61,926 nucleotides of DNA from Bog-950 sp964493695 (lineage in GTDB: Bacteria > Bacteroidota > Bacteroidia > Chitinophagales > LD1). Under the pieces are notes generated by a model. That model searched no databases and was not told the DNA's origin. It saw only the letters and a program-made list of their open reading frames with translations. The stretch covers positions 1-61,926 of the forward strand of contig CAZBPG010000010.1 of the NCBI GenBank assembly GCA_964493695.1, given 5' to 3'. Shown here one piece after another: positions 25,424 through 34,476 of the stretch. The position numbers were made by a program, and so were the translations under genes. Position 1 is the stretch's first letter, and each line of letters starts with the position of its first letter.

Positions 25424-26689
25424 ATGAGTACAGAAAAAGTTGACGTATTAGTAATTGGCGCAGGACCTTCGGGGACTGTTGCTGCATCTTTAATTAACCA
25501 GGCGGGTTTTAAAGTAAAAATTGTTGAAAAGGAAAAATTCCCGCGTTTTGTTATTGGCGAAAGTTTTTTGCCTAAAGGCATGGAGCCGCTGGAGGCTGCG
25601 GGTTTTATACCTGCACTGGAAGCGCGGGGATATCAGAAAAAATTTGGTGCTAAGTTTACCGGAGTCAATAACCAGTACATAGATTTCGATTTCAATAATC
25701 AATTTACCAAAGGATGGACATGGACTTGGCAAGCGCCTCGCGATGATTTCGATTATGTGTTAGCCACAGAATGTCAAAAAATGGGTATTGAGGTTGAATT
25801 TGAATCTACAGTAACCGATATAAAATTTGAAGGAACAGATTCAACAACCACCGTGGTTGATAAACATGGCGCTGAAAAGAAAATTGAAGCGCGTTTTATT
25901 GTTGATGGTTCAGGATACGGAAGAGTAATTCCGCGCTTGTTTAATTTGGATAAACCTTCGCATCTGCCTTTTCGCAAAACAGTATTCACTCATATCCGCG
26001 ACACCCGCAGGTTTGACTACGTTGAACCAAACCGCATTTTAATTGTTGACCACAAGCCGGGAGTATGGATTTGGGTTATTCCTTTCGTTAACGGGGTAAG
26101 CAGCGTGGGCTTTGTAAGTGAGCCGGCATTTTATGAGCAGTTCACGGGTTCTAAAGAAAAACAAATGCGCGATATAATTGCCGGCACCTGGAGCATTGCC
26201 GAGCGGTTTAAAGATTCAGAATTTTTATTTGAACCTAAAGTAATGGAGGGTTATTCAATATCTATTAAACAATTTTATGGCGATGGTTATGTGCTCACCG
26301 GTAATACTACAGAGTTTCTTGACCCGGTATTTTCATCGGGCGTTACATTATGCGCTGTTTCATCGCAGGTTGCCAGCGGCTTGGTAGTGCGCCAATTGAA
26401 AGGTGAAAAAGTTGACTGGCAAAAAGAATATACCGAAGTAATGGCACAAGGCGTAGCCGTATTCAACAGCTATATAAAAGCATGGTACAACGGCAATTTA
26501 CAAACAATCTTCTTTAATGAAGAGCGACTACCGGATGATGTTTCTAAAATATGTTCTGTACTTGCCGGGCATGTGTGGGATTTGGAAAACCCTTATGTAA
26601 AAGAGCACGACACTTGCCTTGACCGAATGGCTCGTTTAGTTAGGGTTAATAAAAAAATGAGAGATTTGGAAGAGCAAGAGAGCCGTTAG
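25424..26689 (+). CDS. FAD-dependent oxidoreductase of the halogenase/geranylgeranyl-reductase type
   Basis: A 421-residue flavoprotein with the FAD-binding motif VLVIGAGPSGTVAA at 9-22, the GESFLP segment at 46-51 (halogenases have GESTLP near their active Lys), and WIWVIP near residue 215, the motif of flavin-dependent halogenases. The flavin-contacting SSGVTLC region lies near 305. Halogenase relatives without halogenating activity occur in aryl-polyene and flexirubin pathways and in lipid metabolism, so the actual reaction is open. It lies between the two SCP2 fusion genes and may act on a lipid or aromatic substrate there. A terminator follows. Confidence 0.85.
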   Translation: MSTEKVDVLVIGAGPSGTVAASLINQAGFKVKIVEKEKFPRFVIGESFLPKGMEPLEAAGFIPALEARGYQKKFGAKFTGVNNQYIDFDFNNQFTKGWTWTWQAPRDDFDYVLATECQKMGIEVEFESTVTDIKFEGTDSTTTVVDKHGAEKKIEARFIVDGSGYGRVIPRLFNLDKPSHLPFRKTVFTHIRDTRRFDYVEPNRILIVDHKPGVWIWVIPFVNGVSSVGFVSEPAFYEQFTGSKEKQMRDIIAGTWSIAERFKDSEFLFEPKVMEGYSISIKQFYGDGYVLTGNTTEFLDPVFSSGVTLCAVSSQVASGLVVRQLKGEKVDWQKEYTEVMAQGVAVFNSYIKAWYNGNLQTIFFNEERLPDDVSKICSVLAGHVWDLENPYVKEHDTCLDRMARLVRVNKKMRDLEEQESR

Positions 26690-26765
26690 ATGCAGTAATC
26701 CATAGTCTGAAACCAAGCCATAGATAACCGACTACTGACTTTAGACTCTACATTATTTGATTACC

Positions 26766-26800
26766 CAAAAGCAATCCCTAATGAGGTTGCTTTTTTTATT
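26766..26800 (+). terminator. Terminator after the oxidoreductase gene
   Basis: Stem AAAAGCAA(TC)CC/GGTTGCTTT with a short loop and a T-run; one mismatch in the stem. Confidence 0.7.
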
Positions 26801-26839
26801 TTGCATTGCAGTAGTCTTATCTAAAATAAAATTCCCCGA

Positions 26840-28414
26840 GTGAGCATCACCGCCCGACAAATTATAGAATCCATCCCATCCCGCTTTCGCCCCGAAAAGG
26901 CGCAGGGCTACTCGCTCGTGTTCCACTTCGACATTTCGGGTGAAGAAACAATTCAATGCACTGTCTTTATTAACGATGGCAGTTGTAAACTTATCGAAGG
27001 TTTAAAGAACGCTCCGGACTGCGTGCTCAAAACAAAAGCATCTACCTATGTAGAACTGGAAACAGGGAAAGCAAATCCGCAGATGGCGCTTATGACGGGC
27101 AAGATCAAGATATCGAACATTGCCGCCATGATGCAGTTTGCAAAATGTTTTAGGAAATTTTCGACCATTGACAACCGATCATCGACCGTTGACAAAACCA
27201 ATGGTCAATTGTCAATGGTCAATCGTCCTGTTAAACAAGGTCCTCTTGCAGGGGTAAAAATTATCGACTTCACCCGCTTACTTCCCGGTCCTCTTGCCAC
27301 TATGTTCCTTGCCGACCTTGGTGCCGATGTAATAAAAGCAGAAGACCCCGATAACCCTGATTACATCCGTGGCTTTGCCCCGCAGATAAACGGCATGAGT
27401 ATGCTTTATCTTTCGCTGAACCGGAATAAAAGAAGCCTCGCAGTAAACACCCTCAGCAAAGAAGGCAAACAGATAATTTACGATTTGATAAAGACTAGCG
27501 ATGTATTGATAGAGCAATACCGGCCGGGTGTAATGAAAGAAATGGGTTTTGGGTACGAAGAACTTTCAAAACTTAACCCGAAACTGATTTATGTTTCCAT
27601 TACCGGTTACGGTCAGGTTTCTTCACGCGCCATGGATGCCGGCCACGATTTAAATTACATTGCCATTGCCGGTGCGCTTGGCATTACCGGTTCAGAAAAT
27701 GGCGATATCACTATTCCCGGTTTCCAGTTAGCTGATATTGCCGGTGGAAGCTACATGGCCATGAATGCAGTAACCGCTGCACTCTACCAAAGAGAGAGAA
27801 CCGGCAAAGGCGAATGGATAGATGTAGCCATGACCGATGCTGCAGTTCCTTTCACCGCTTTGCAGTTTGCGGCCTATCAGGGCACTAAGCAGAATATTAC
27901 CCGTGCGGGTTTTGAGCTAAGCGGTGCGTTGGCAAACTACAACGTTTATAAATGTAAAGATGGAAAGCAAGTGGCACTCGGAAGCCTGGAACCCAAGTTC
28001 TGGAATAAGTTCTGTGCCAGGGTTGGCAGAGCCGATTGGAATGAGAAACTTTTACAGCAGGGAGAAGAGTTGCAGAAACTGAAACAGGAAGTGAAAGAAT
28101 TGTTTCTGACCAGAACCCGCGAAGAGTGGCTCGAGTATTTTAAAAACGAGGATTTCTGCTTCACCACTATCAACGAATTGCCGGACATGGAAAAGGATAC
28201 TTACCTCACGGAACGGAACATGTTTGTAGAGAATGAACATGCTGCTGTTGGAAAATACAAGACCATTAACCAGCCGCTTAAATTTTTACAAAGCAAATTT
28301 GACAACAACTGGAGCGCTCCCGATTTGGGAGACGATTCGTTAACTGTTCTGAAAGAGTTGAACTATAACGATGAACAGATAAAAGAATTGATGAACAAAA
28401 ACGTTATCAGATAA
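26840..28414 (+). CDS. SCP2 domain fused to an alpha-methylacyl-CoA racemase-like family III CoA-transferase
   Basis: A 524-residue fusion starting with GTG at 26840. Residues 1-107 are an SCP2 lipid-carrier domain (ARQIIESIPSRF, GKANPQMALMTGKIKISN). Residues 108-133 are a linker encoded by 7-bp repeats. Residues about 136-524 are a CaiB/BaiF fold (GVKIIDFTRLLPGPLATMFLADLGADVIK, in parts). The segment AGHDLNYIAIAGAL (His269) and LADIAGGSYMA (Asp299) match the racemase pair His126/Asp156 of 2-methylacyl-CoA racemase, with the same 30-residue spacing, so racemase is favoured over CoA transfer. It would prepare 2R-methyl-branched acyl-CoAs for oxidation by S-specific enzymes, perhaps the SCP2-fused dehydrogenase at 22687. 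Confidence 0.92.
   Translation: MSITARQIIESIPSRFRPEKAQGYSLVFHFDISGEETIQCTVFINDGSCKLIEGLKNAPDCVLKTKASTYVELETGKANPQMALMTGKIKISNIAAMMQFAKCFRKFSTIDNRSSTVDKTNGQLSMVNRPVKQGPLAGVKIIDFTRLLPGPLATMFLADLGADVIKAEDPDNPDYIRGFAPQINGMSMLYLSLNRNKRSLAVNTLSKEGKQIIYDLIKTSDVLIEQYRPGVMKEMGFGYEELSKLNPKLIYVSITGYGQVSSRAMDAGHDLNYIAIAGALGITGSENGDITIPGFQLADIAGGSYMAMNAVTAALYQRERTGKGEWIDVAMTDAAVPFTALQFAAYQGTKQNITRAGFELSGALANYNVYKCKDGKQVALGSLEPKFWNKFCARVGRADWNEKLLQQGEELQKLKQEVKELFLTRTREEWLEYFKNEDFCFTTINELPDMEKDTYLTERNMFVENEHAAVGKYKTINQPLKFLQSKFDNNWSAPDLGDDSLTVLKELNYNDEQIKELMNKNVIR
27161..27227. repeat. Heptanucleotide repeat in the SCP2-racemase linker
   Basis: Words such as ACCATTGAC and GTCAATTG-TCAATGG-TCAATCG repeat with a 7-bp period and encode residues about 108-130 between the two domains. 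Confidence 0.82.
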
Positions 28415-28416
28415 AA

Positions 28417-30258
28417 ATGAATCATCCTTTCATCATGTTGTCATATCGTTACATGGCCGCAGTTGCCTTGCTTTTGCTTTGCAGTTTCGCTTTTGCCGGT
28501 GATGTAGATAAAGCTTTCAAGTACCTTAATACCGGTGACTATCCGAACGCAAAAAAGTATTTAACCGAAGCCTTTCAGGACGAACCGGATAACGCAGCCG
28601 TGAATTACGGCTTATCAAAATATTTTTCTTCTAAAGATAACCCGGCTTACAGCCTCGACTCCGCCATTGTTTATATCAACACTGCCGCAAAGAAAATTCC
28701 TTTTAACCCTGATGATAAGCAGTCTAAAAAGTTTCTCGCACTTGGTGTGCGTGATTACACTATTCAAACACTGCAAAAAACCATCAACTTTGAAGCCTAT
28801 TCCACAGCCGAGCAGCAAAACACTTTAGAGTCCTACCAGCATTACATTGATAATTACAACGACAAAGCATTTGTAGAGCAGGCGGTAAATTTCCGCAACC
28901 AGAAGGCTTACATGCGGGCCATGTCGCTTAAAAGTCCGCAGGCCATTGAGGAGTTTATTAAAAAATACCCCGAGGCATCAGAAGTTAAAGAAGCAAAAGA
29001 GCGTTACGAGAAATTGCTCTACGAACAAACCACCGGTGACCAGAGTGCCGAGTCGTACAAAAAATACTTCGATACCTATCCTGCCGGTGCTTATGTAAGT
29101 GAAGCGAAGAAACTTTACAATGAAAAAGTGCTGGAGTATTACACGAAGAAGAATGACCTGTCAGCTTACCTTGAGTTTGAAAGAAACCACAAAGACCACC
29201 CGGCATTTAATGCAGTTCAGGATAGCATTTACTACCTGGCTACTAAAGATGGAAGCATTGAATCCTATAAAAATTTTATAGCCAACTACAGTCAGAATAA
29301 AAATTACCGCGATGCATGGGAGCAGTTGTACCTGCTTTATACTGCTGAAGGAACACAGAACGATTACCTGATGTTTATCCAGACTTTTCCTTCGAGCCCC
29401 AGTAAAGACCGTGCTTACCGGGACATTGAATTGGCGGCAAAGGAACTGAAACCTTTTCAGAACGATGATAAATGGGGTTATGCCATTCTCCCTGCTGTTG
29501 ACTCGCTGGTTGTGCCTATTCCGTTTGAGTATCTTGAAGCGTATGAATTCAGTAATGGGCTGGCAGCGGTGCGTTCAAAGCCATGTACTGATAAATGCAC
29601 TTACTATTACATTGATAAAGGAAACCAACGCGCTTTTGCTGAAGAGTTTAATTATGCGGGCAATTTCGAGCACGGTTACGCTGTTGTAGGTATCGGGAAT
29701 TGCGAGGAAGATTCGTGCATGTATGGTTTGATTGATAAACGAGGTAAGTTTCTCATTGCACCGGAGTATGAAGAGATAAATGAACCTACCGAAGATTTTT
29801 ATCTGGTAGCTAAAGACGGTAAGTATGGTTTTCTGAATAAAAAAGGAGAAGTGGTTATTTCTTTAAAGTATACGGATGCGCTTCCGTTCAGTCAGGGAGT
29901 AGCTGCTGTCGGCATTGACGGTAACTGGTTCTTCGTTGATAAAACCGGAAAGCAGGCTTTTTATAACCGGTTCCAGAATGTTTCTTCTTTTTCTGATAGT
30001 TTGTGTGCTGCCACGCCTGACGGAATAGGATGGGGCTATATTGATATGGCGGGTAATTATGTTATTCAGCCACTGTACGAAACTGCGGAAGATTTTGTAA
30101 ACGGCTTTGGAATTATCAGTAAAAAGGAAAAAGATCCGAAGAATAAGTCCATGTTTATCAGCCAGCGCTATAAGATAGATAAGAGCGGTAAGGTTTTGGA
30201 AAAACTAACTGCACCGAAAGAACCTGCCAAGAAGACAAAGAAGAAAGGAAGAAAATAA
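28417..30258 (+). CDS. Exported TPR and WG-repeat protein
   Basis: A 613-residue protein that begins 2 bases after the racemase stop, so it is probably in the same transcript. A signal peptide at about residues 12-28 (AAVALLLLCSFAFAGD) is followed by a TPR-like helical region up to about 350 (DYPNAKKYLTEAFQDEPDN and FEQ-type repeats such as YKKYFDTYPAGAYVSEAKK). Residues about 355-590 contain WG/KWG-type beta repeats (KYGFLNKKGEVVIS, WFFVDKTGKQAFYN, GWGYIDMAGNYVIQP). WG repeats occur in many Bacteroidota surface proteins of unknown ligand. The Lys-rich C-terminus (KKTKKKGRK) is notable. No function can be assigned. Confidence 0.85.
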   Translation: MNHPFIMLSYRYMAAVALLLLCSFAFAGDVDKAFKYLNTGDYPNAKKYLTEAFQDEPDNAAVNYGLSKYFSSKDNPAYSLDSAIVYINTAAKKIPFNPDDKQSKKFLALGVRDYTIQTLQKTINFEAYSTAEQQNTLESYQHYIDNYNDKAFVEQAVNFRNQKAYMRAMSLKSPQAIEEFIKKYPEASEVKEAKERYEKLLYEQTTGDQSAESYKKYFDTYPAGAYVSEAKKLYNEKVLEYYTKKNDLSAYLEFERNHKDHPAFNAVQDSIYYLATKDGSIESYKNFIANYSQNKNYRDAWEQLYLLYTAEGTQNDYLMFIQTFPSSPSKDRAYRDIELAAKELKPFQNDDKWGYAILPAVDSLVVPIPFEYLEAYEFSNGLAAVRSKPCTDKCTYYYIDKGNQRAFAEEFNYAGNFEHGYAVVGIGNCEEDSCMYGLIDKRGKFLIAPEYEEINEPTEDFYLVAKDGKYGFLNKKGEVVISLKYTDALPFSQGVAAVGIDGNWFFVDKTGKQAFYNRFQNVSSFSDSLCAATPDGIGWGYIDMAGNYVIQPLYETAEDFVNGFGIISKKEKDPKNKSMFISQRYKIDKSGKVLEKLTAPKEPAKKTKKKGRK

Positions 30259-30263
30259 AGCCG

Positions 30264-31505
30264 TTACTGCTTTAAAAATTTCTTTGTAAGGGCTAACCCG
30301 TCACCGCTCATCCTTACAATGTATAAGCCGTTAGGGAATGAACTTACATCCACTTCCCACTTCAGGTTTCCAACTTCTGGCTTTTGTAACATCACTTCTC
30401 CCAATAGATTTGAAATCTCTAGTTTACACACGGCAAATTGCGAACCGAGAACGTTTAATTTCTCCCTCACCGGGTTCGGATAAATCTGAAAAGCATCAGT
30501 TGCAGTGACTTCATTTATCGTATTCACTATGGCAAAATTGGTAGTATCGTTAAATACGGCAACCCCTCCTGTCGAAGTGCCTATCCAGATTTTCCCATCT
30601 GTTGTACGCTTCAGGCAGTTAACCCGGTTATCAGGTATTGGAGAGTTGTTGACGGTAAACGAGTCAAACTCCAACCCGTTATTCCAGCGCACCAAACCTT
30701 TATCTGAAGTGCCCATATATTTTACATCGGTGTTCTTCACAATCTCCACACAGGTAATTGAGTTGGTAGGAATGTTTGAGTTTGCATCAACCCGGTAATA
30801 CCAGTTAGCCCCGTTGAATCTTCCCAATCCCTGTGCGGGTGTGGCAAACCAAAGATTCCCGAAAATGTCATTCTCTAAATCAGTGACAGTGTTATCGGTA
30901 AGCCCGCTGTTGTGGTTATCGTAGATAGTCCATGCGTTACCTTCTTTTTTACTGATACCGCCATTCACCGTTCCAATCCATTTGGTGTCGTTGGCATCAA
31001 TGAAAATCTTGTTGATGTTGTTGGCTCCGAGCGGAGAGTTAAACATGTCATAGATAATCCACCCTTCATCGCTCAGGTAGGCAACACCACCGGTGGTTCC
31101 TATCCAGGCAATTTTATCGGCATCAAAAGCAATACTGCGTACCTGGTCATCGGGTAGCAGGGAATTAGTTGAACTGAAATTTGTCCAGTTACTGCCGTCA
31201 TAAACAGAGAAGCCAGCCTGTAGGGTTCCCACCCATAAACGGTTGGCAGAATCGAAAGCAATACTTCTTATCTGGTTAACCGGTAAGCCGGAATTACTAC
31301 TGTCAATGACTGTCCAGTTACTGCCATCAAACTTAGCCAGTCCGTTATCGGTGCCTACCCAGACGTTACCTGCGGTATCAGTTTCAATTACACGAATTAC
31401 GTTGTCGGGAAGCGAGGAATTGGAAGTGTTGTATATCGTCCACAGACTTTGTGATTGCGCACTGAAGAAGATGAACGTAAAAATAAAGCAGAAGGTTTTT
31501 TTCAT
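30264..31505 (-). CDS. T9SS-secreted two-component-regulator-type propeller protein
   Basis: A 413-residue extracellular protein: signal peptide (KKTFCFIFTFIFFSAQSQ), then about seven blades of a periplasmic-regulator-type propeller, each with the pattern LPDNVIRVIETDTAGNVWVGT or similar and GxxxFDGSNWT, and a C-terminal T9SS sorting domain from about residue 335 (FQIYPNPVREKL, LEISNLLGEV, FPNGLYIVRM). In two-component hybrids this propeller senses polysaccharides, but no kinase is attached here, so it may be a surface glycan-binding protein. It converges on the WG-repeat gene. Confidence 0.88.
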   Translation of the reverse strand: MKKTFCFIFTFIFFSAQSQSLWTIYNTSNSSLPDNVIRVIETDTAGNVWVGTDNGLAKFDGSNWTVIDSSNSGLPVNQIRSIAFDSANRLWVGTLQAGFSVYDGSNWTNFSSTNSLLPDDQVRSIAFDADKIAWIGTTGGVAYLSDEGWIIYDMFNSPLGANNINKIFIDANDTKWIGTVNGGISKKEGNAWTIYDNHNSGLTDNTVTDLENDIFGNLWFATPAQGLGRFNGANWYYRVDANSNIPTNSITCVEIVKNTDVKYMGTSDKGLVRWNNGLEFDSFTVNNSPIPDNRVNCLKRTTDGKIWIGTSTGGVAVFNDTTNFAIVNTINEVTATDAFQIYPNPVREKLNVLGSQFAVCKLEISNLLGEVMLQKPEVGNLKWEVDVSSFPNGLYIVRMSGDGLALTKKFLKQ

Positions 31506-31521
31506 TAGGGCAAAGGTGAAA

Positions 31522-31549
31522 CAAAAAGGTCAGGCATTGTGCCTGACCT
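31522..31549 (-). terminator. Terminator of the lysyl-oxidase-like gene
   Basis: On the minus strand, GGTCAGGC-ACAAT-GCCTGACC is followed by TTTTTG, 27 bases after the stop of the gene at 31576. Confidence 0.85.
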
Positions 31550-31575
31550 GTATGATTTTTTTCATGTCCTTATAG

Positions 31576-33852
31576 TTATTCAATAATCACCTTATAAGTG
31601 TTCTGCTTTTTACCTGAGTTAATAACTAACTGATAAACCCCCTGCGGCACATTTCCGAGGTTGATACTTTTTTCAAGACTATTGTTTACAAAAATGTTTC
31701 TCTCGTCTAATATTTTTTGTCCGAGAATATTGGTTACCGACAAATCAATTCTCTTTGAACCGTTTGATTTGAATGTGAGTTCAAAACGACCATTATTCGG
31801 GTTAGGGAAGATGTTCACCTTGCTGATGCCTTCTATATGTTGGATTCCTGAAGAATTATCAAGCAACACTGTTACGTCAAAAGTTGATGAACCGATGCAG
31901 CCATTGCTATCTGTATACTGGTAAGTAATTGTGTAAGGCCCGCCAACTCCGGCAACCGAAGGATCATACAAACTATCGGTAACACCGGTGCCGCTGAATG
32001 TGCCGCCTTCGGGGGTGCCTGTTAACATAACAGCAGAATCGGTGTCATAATACTGGCTGCTCAATCCGCTCATTGTAACATTAGGTAAGGAGACAACAGT
32101 AGCGGTAACCGGGACCCGGGTGCTCGTACAGGCAACCGGCTGTTCTTGTATTTGCCAGTCATACAAACAATACCAGCGGTCAAGGTCATTCGCTGAGTTA
32201 TCTGTAACGCTAATCAGGTTATTGATGGTATACGGATAACTGGCACCGTCACTGTTTCTAAACAAATCTGGAGAACTGCCCGAGGTCCAGCCGAGTTCGT
32301 AATCAACACCCGGTGCAATAGCAAAATCGAGATTTACGATCTGGGTACCCTGGGGAATATTTACTGTTCTTGATTGCAACACAGCACCAGTTGAACTACG
32401 CAATTCAATTGTTCTGTTTTTAGCAGAGTTAGCAAACACCTTTACTGTTTTTAAGACCAGCGGTTTGTAAACCGTAAAAATCTGGTGCTGGTCGTTGTTG
32501 TAATAGGAGCCTGGTCCGAAAGTATTATCAGCAGGGCCAACGTTACCCGAAACACCTAATAGGGTATCGTGTGATTCTACATAAAAAGTAGTAGTGGCTG
32601 TAACTACCGGAACATATGTGTCTCCAATGTACAATTCATTCCCTCCGGTAATAGTATCAAACCAATGGGCAACGCCAGAGGCAGAAGCGGATAAGGTAAT
32701 TGCTGTTCCGGAACAAACGGTAGCATCTGTTACGTTCGATACATTGCTGGCAATATTGGTTATAGTAACCGGTGCGCTCGTAGCCGTTCCACATTGAGAA
32801 GTAACCTCAACAGAATAGTTGCCGGGCTGAGTGGTGGAGATGCTTTGAGTAGTATCGTTGGTGTTCCATAAATAGCTGTTGCCGGAATTAGCAGTTAAAG
32901 TGACGCTGCTTCCTTCGCAAACATTCGTGGAGGGAACAGAAGGCGTAATGGTGGCGCTACCGGTTCCTGCAGGCACCTGTTTGGTCAGCGTAAAAGGAAT
33001 GGCAATAACATTGTTGTCTTCTTTCTCTTCCAAGAAATAATCGTGTGGATCTATCTTAACTACTATGTAGTATTCGCCATTGCAGGTTCCCGGTGGAATG
33101 GTGATATACATGCCATCGAGGTACTGGTAATAAATATCTGTGTATCCCGAAGAAATTCCCTGTTCGGTCGGGTCGCAGTTATAATTTCCACCGCCCAATC
33201 CGTAATTGGGAAAGTCCCCATTCAATAGGGTATTGCCAAGTGAATCAACGCAGTGCCCGTTATAATATGAGCAGGTTCCGTAATCCATTAAACAAAAACC
33301 GAGTTTGGCACCGGATCCTAGCATTGGCCATTGCATAGGGTCAGCAATGGCGGTATCGCGGATGCGCAAAGTGTATACGCCCCAGTCATCAACGTGCATG
33401 TGATTGTGCGTGGGGTGGTAGGTCATTGAACCGGCAGGACGATCCGAATAAGTCATTGTGCTTCCGTTTTTATGATAAACACGCTGGAAGCAAAGATTGC
33501 GAGGAGAGCCGCCACCTGGGCAGGTTCCGGGGTTAGAGGTGAAAGTATCGGTACCACAAATGAAAATAGAGGAGGCGCGAACAGTAAGCGGACCACGGCC
33601 TATGTTAGGTGTGGAAACCGAAACGCGGAGCCGCCCGTTTTCTGCACCGTTACCGGTTTGAGAATACTCAATGTTGCCGTTATTACCGCTGGCCTCCAAA
33701 GGCTCGTTAGCCAGAATAATGTCAGGCAACAGGTTGCAATCCGTGCTGCCGTCTTTACACTGGCAACTGGTAGCATTGTTGGTGGTACATTGCGCGTAGG
33801 TAAAATGATGAACTGAAAAGGCTAATAATGAAAACAGTAAAACTTTTCTCAT
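31576..33852 (-). CDS. T9SS-secreted lysyl-oxidase-like copper amine oxidase
   Basis: A 758-residue extracellular protein. A signal peptide (KVLLFSLLAFSVHHFTYAQ) precedes a lysyl oxidase domain (about 40-290): the copper site YHPTHNHMHVDDW with His149, His151 and His153; GAKLGFCLMDYGTC with Lys183 where lysyl oxidases place the cofactor lysine (HKASFCLED); and YNCDPTEQGISSGYTDIY then LDGMYITIPPG, the region holding the cofactor tyrosine (candidates Tyr237, Tyr240). Then come Ig-like beta domains (CEGSSVTLTANSG; CSGTAITLSASA), a PKD-like segment and a T9SS domain (VNIFPNPNNGRFEL). In animals this enzyme oxidises lysines of collagen. Bacterial roles are little known; extracellular protein crosslinking or amine oxidation are options. 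Confidence 0.9.
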   Translation of the reverse strand: MRKVLLFSLLAFSVHHFTYAQCTTNNATSCQCKDGSTDCNLLPDIILANEPLEASGNNGNIEYSQTGNGAENGRLRVSVSTPNIGRGPLTVRASSIFICGTDTFTSNPGTCPGGGSPRNLCFQRVYHKNGSTMTYSDRPAGSMTYHPTHNHMHVDDWGVYTLRIRDTAIADPMQWPMLGSGAKLGFCLMDYGTCSYYNGHCVDSLGNTLLNGDFPNYGLGGGNYNCDPTEQGISSGYTDIYYQYLDGMYITIPPGTCNGEYYIVVKIDPHDYFLEEKEDNNVIAIPFTLTKQVPAGTGSATITPSVPSTNVCEGSSVTLTANSGNSYLWNTNDTTQSISTTQPGNYSVEVTSQCGTATSAPVTITNIASNVSNVTDATVCSGTAITLSASASGVAHWFDTITGGNELYIGDTYVPVVTATTTFYVESHDTLLGVSGNVGPADNTFGPGSYYNNDQHQIFTVYKPLVLKTVKVFANSAKNRTIELRSSTGAVLQSRTVNIPQGTQIVNLDFAIAPGVDYELGWTSGSSPDLFRNSDGASYPYTINNLISVTDNSANDLDRWYCLYDWQIQEQPVACTSTRVPVTATVVSLPNVTMSGLSSQYYDTDSAVMLTGTPEGGTFSGTGVTDSLYDPSVAGVGGPYTITYQYTDSNGCIGSSTFDVTVLLDNSSGIQHIEGISKVNIFPNPNNGRFELTFKSNGSKRIDLSVTNILGQKILDERNIFVNNSLEKSINLGNVPQGVYQLVINSGKKQNTYKVIIE

Positions 33853-33947
33853 CTGTGGGTAATTTTTTAAGTATCCGAATGTAGAAATATTTAATTGGTA
33901 ATTAATAACGGTAAAAATGTCTGTGGATTGGGTTAATAAGGTGCCCG

Positions 33948-34475
33948 TTATCTGGATCTCATCTTAAAACTCCACTCTACCTTGAAACGGGCTTCCTCCT
34001 CACCGGATTTCGAAGTGCCAACGCTGGTAGCAGTATATGTTTGCGGTTGACCGGTGATAATCGCGCGTTCTACGACTTCATTCATTTCTTTACCTTCTTT
34101 AAAGGTGAAGGTGGTGATACCGGTGGCTTTCTTAACAAAATCAGCTTCGAGATGCGTAACCAACATTGAAACCGAAGGTTTGGAACCATTGGTGAACATC
34201 ATGCCATGCATGCCTGTACTCATTTCACCTGCCATTGATAGCACCGCAAAATAAGTTGACTTAAAAGGGTTTTGATTTATCCAACGGTAAGGCACAGTAA
34301 TCTGACATTGTTCGGCATCTACCGATTTTACTTTTAATCCGGCAATAAAGCCCATGGGTAATCTTCCCGCAAGAAAGATTTCGAACAGCAAAGTGTTGTT
34401 CAGCATCTTCAGCGTTTTAGGGTCATTCGCTTTTCTCCATTCGCGGTATTGTTCAAGTAACTCGGTGTTTGTCAT
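33948..34475 (-). CDS. DUF4442 hotdog-fold protein
   Basis: A 175-residue cytoplasmic protein of the DUF4442 family, related to PaaI-like hotdog thioesterases. Recognisable segments are VPYRWINQNPFKSTYFAVLSMAGEMSTG (in parts) and the strand-rich C-terminus EARFKVEWSFKMRSR. Hotdog proteins of this type usually act on acyl-CoA or acyl-ACP, but no substrate is known for this family. It starts 1 base after the stop of the gene upstream (34477), so both lie in one leftward operon. Confidence 0.85.
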   Translation of the reverse strand: MTNTELLEQYREWRKANDPKTLKMLNNTLLFEIFLAGRLPMGFIAGLKVKSVDAEQCQITVPYRWINQNPFKSTYFAVLSMAGEMSTGMHGMMFTNGSKPSVSMLVTHLEADFVKKATGITTFTFKEGKEMNEVVERAIITGQPQTYTATSVGTSKSGEEEARFKVEWSFKMRSR

Positions 34476-34476
34476 G

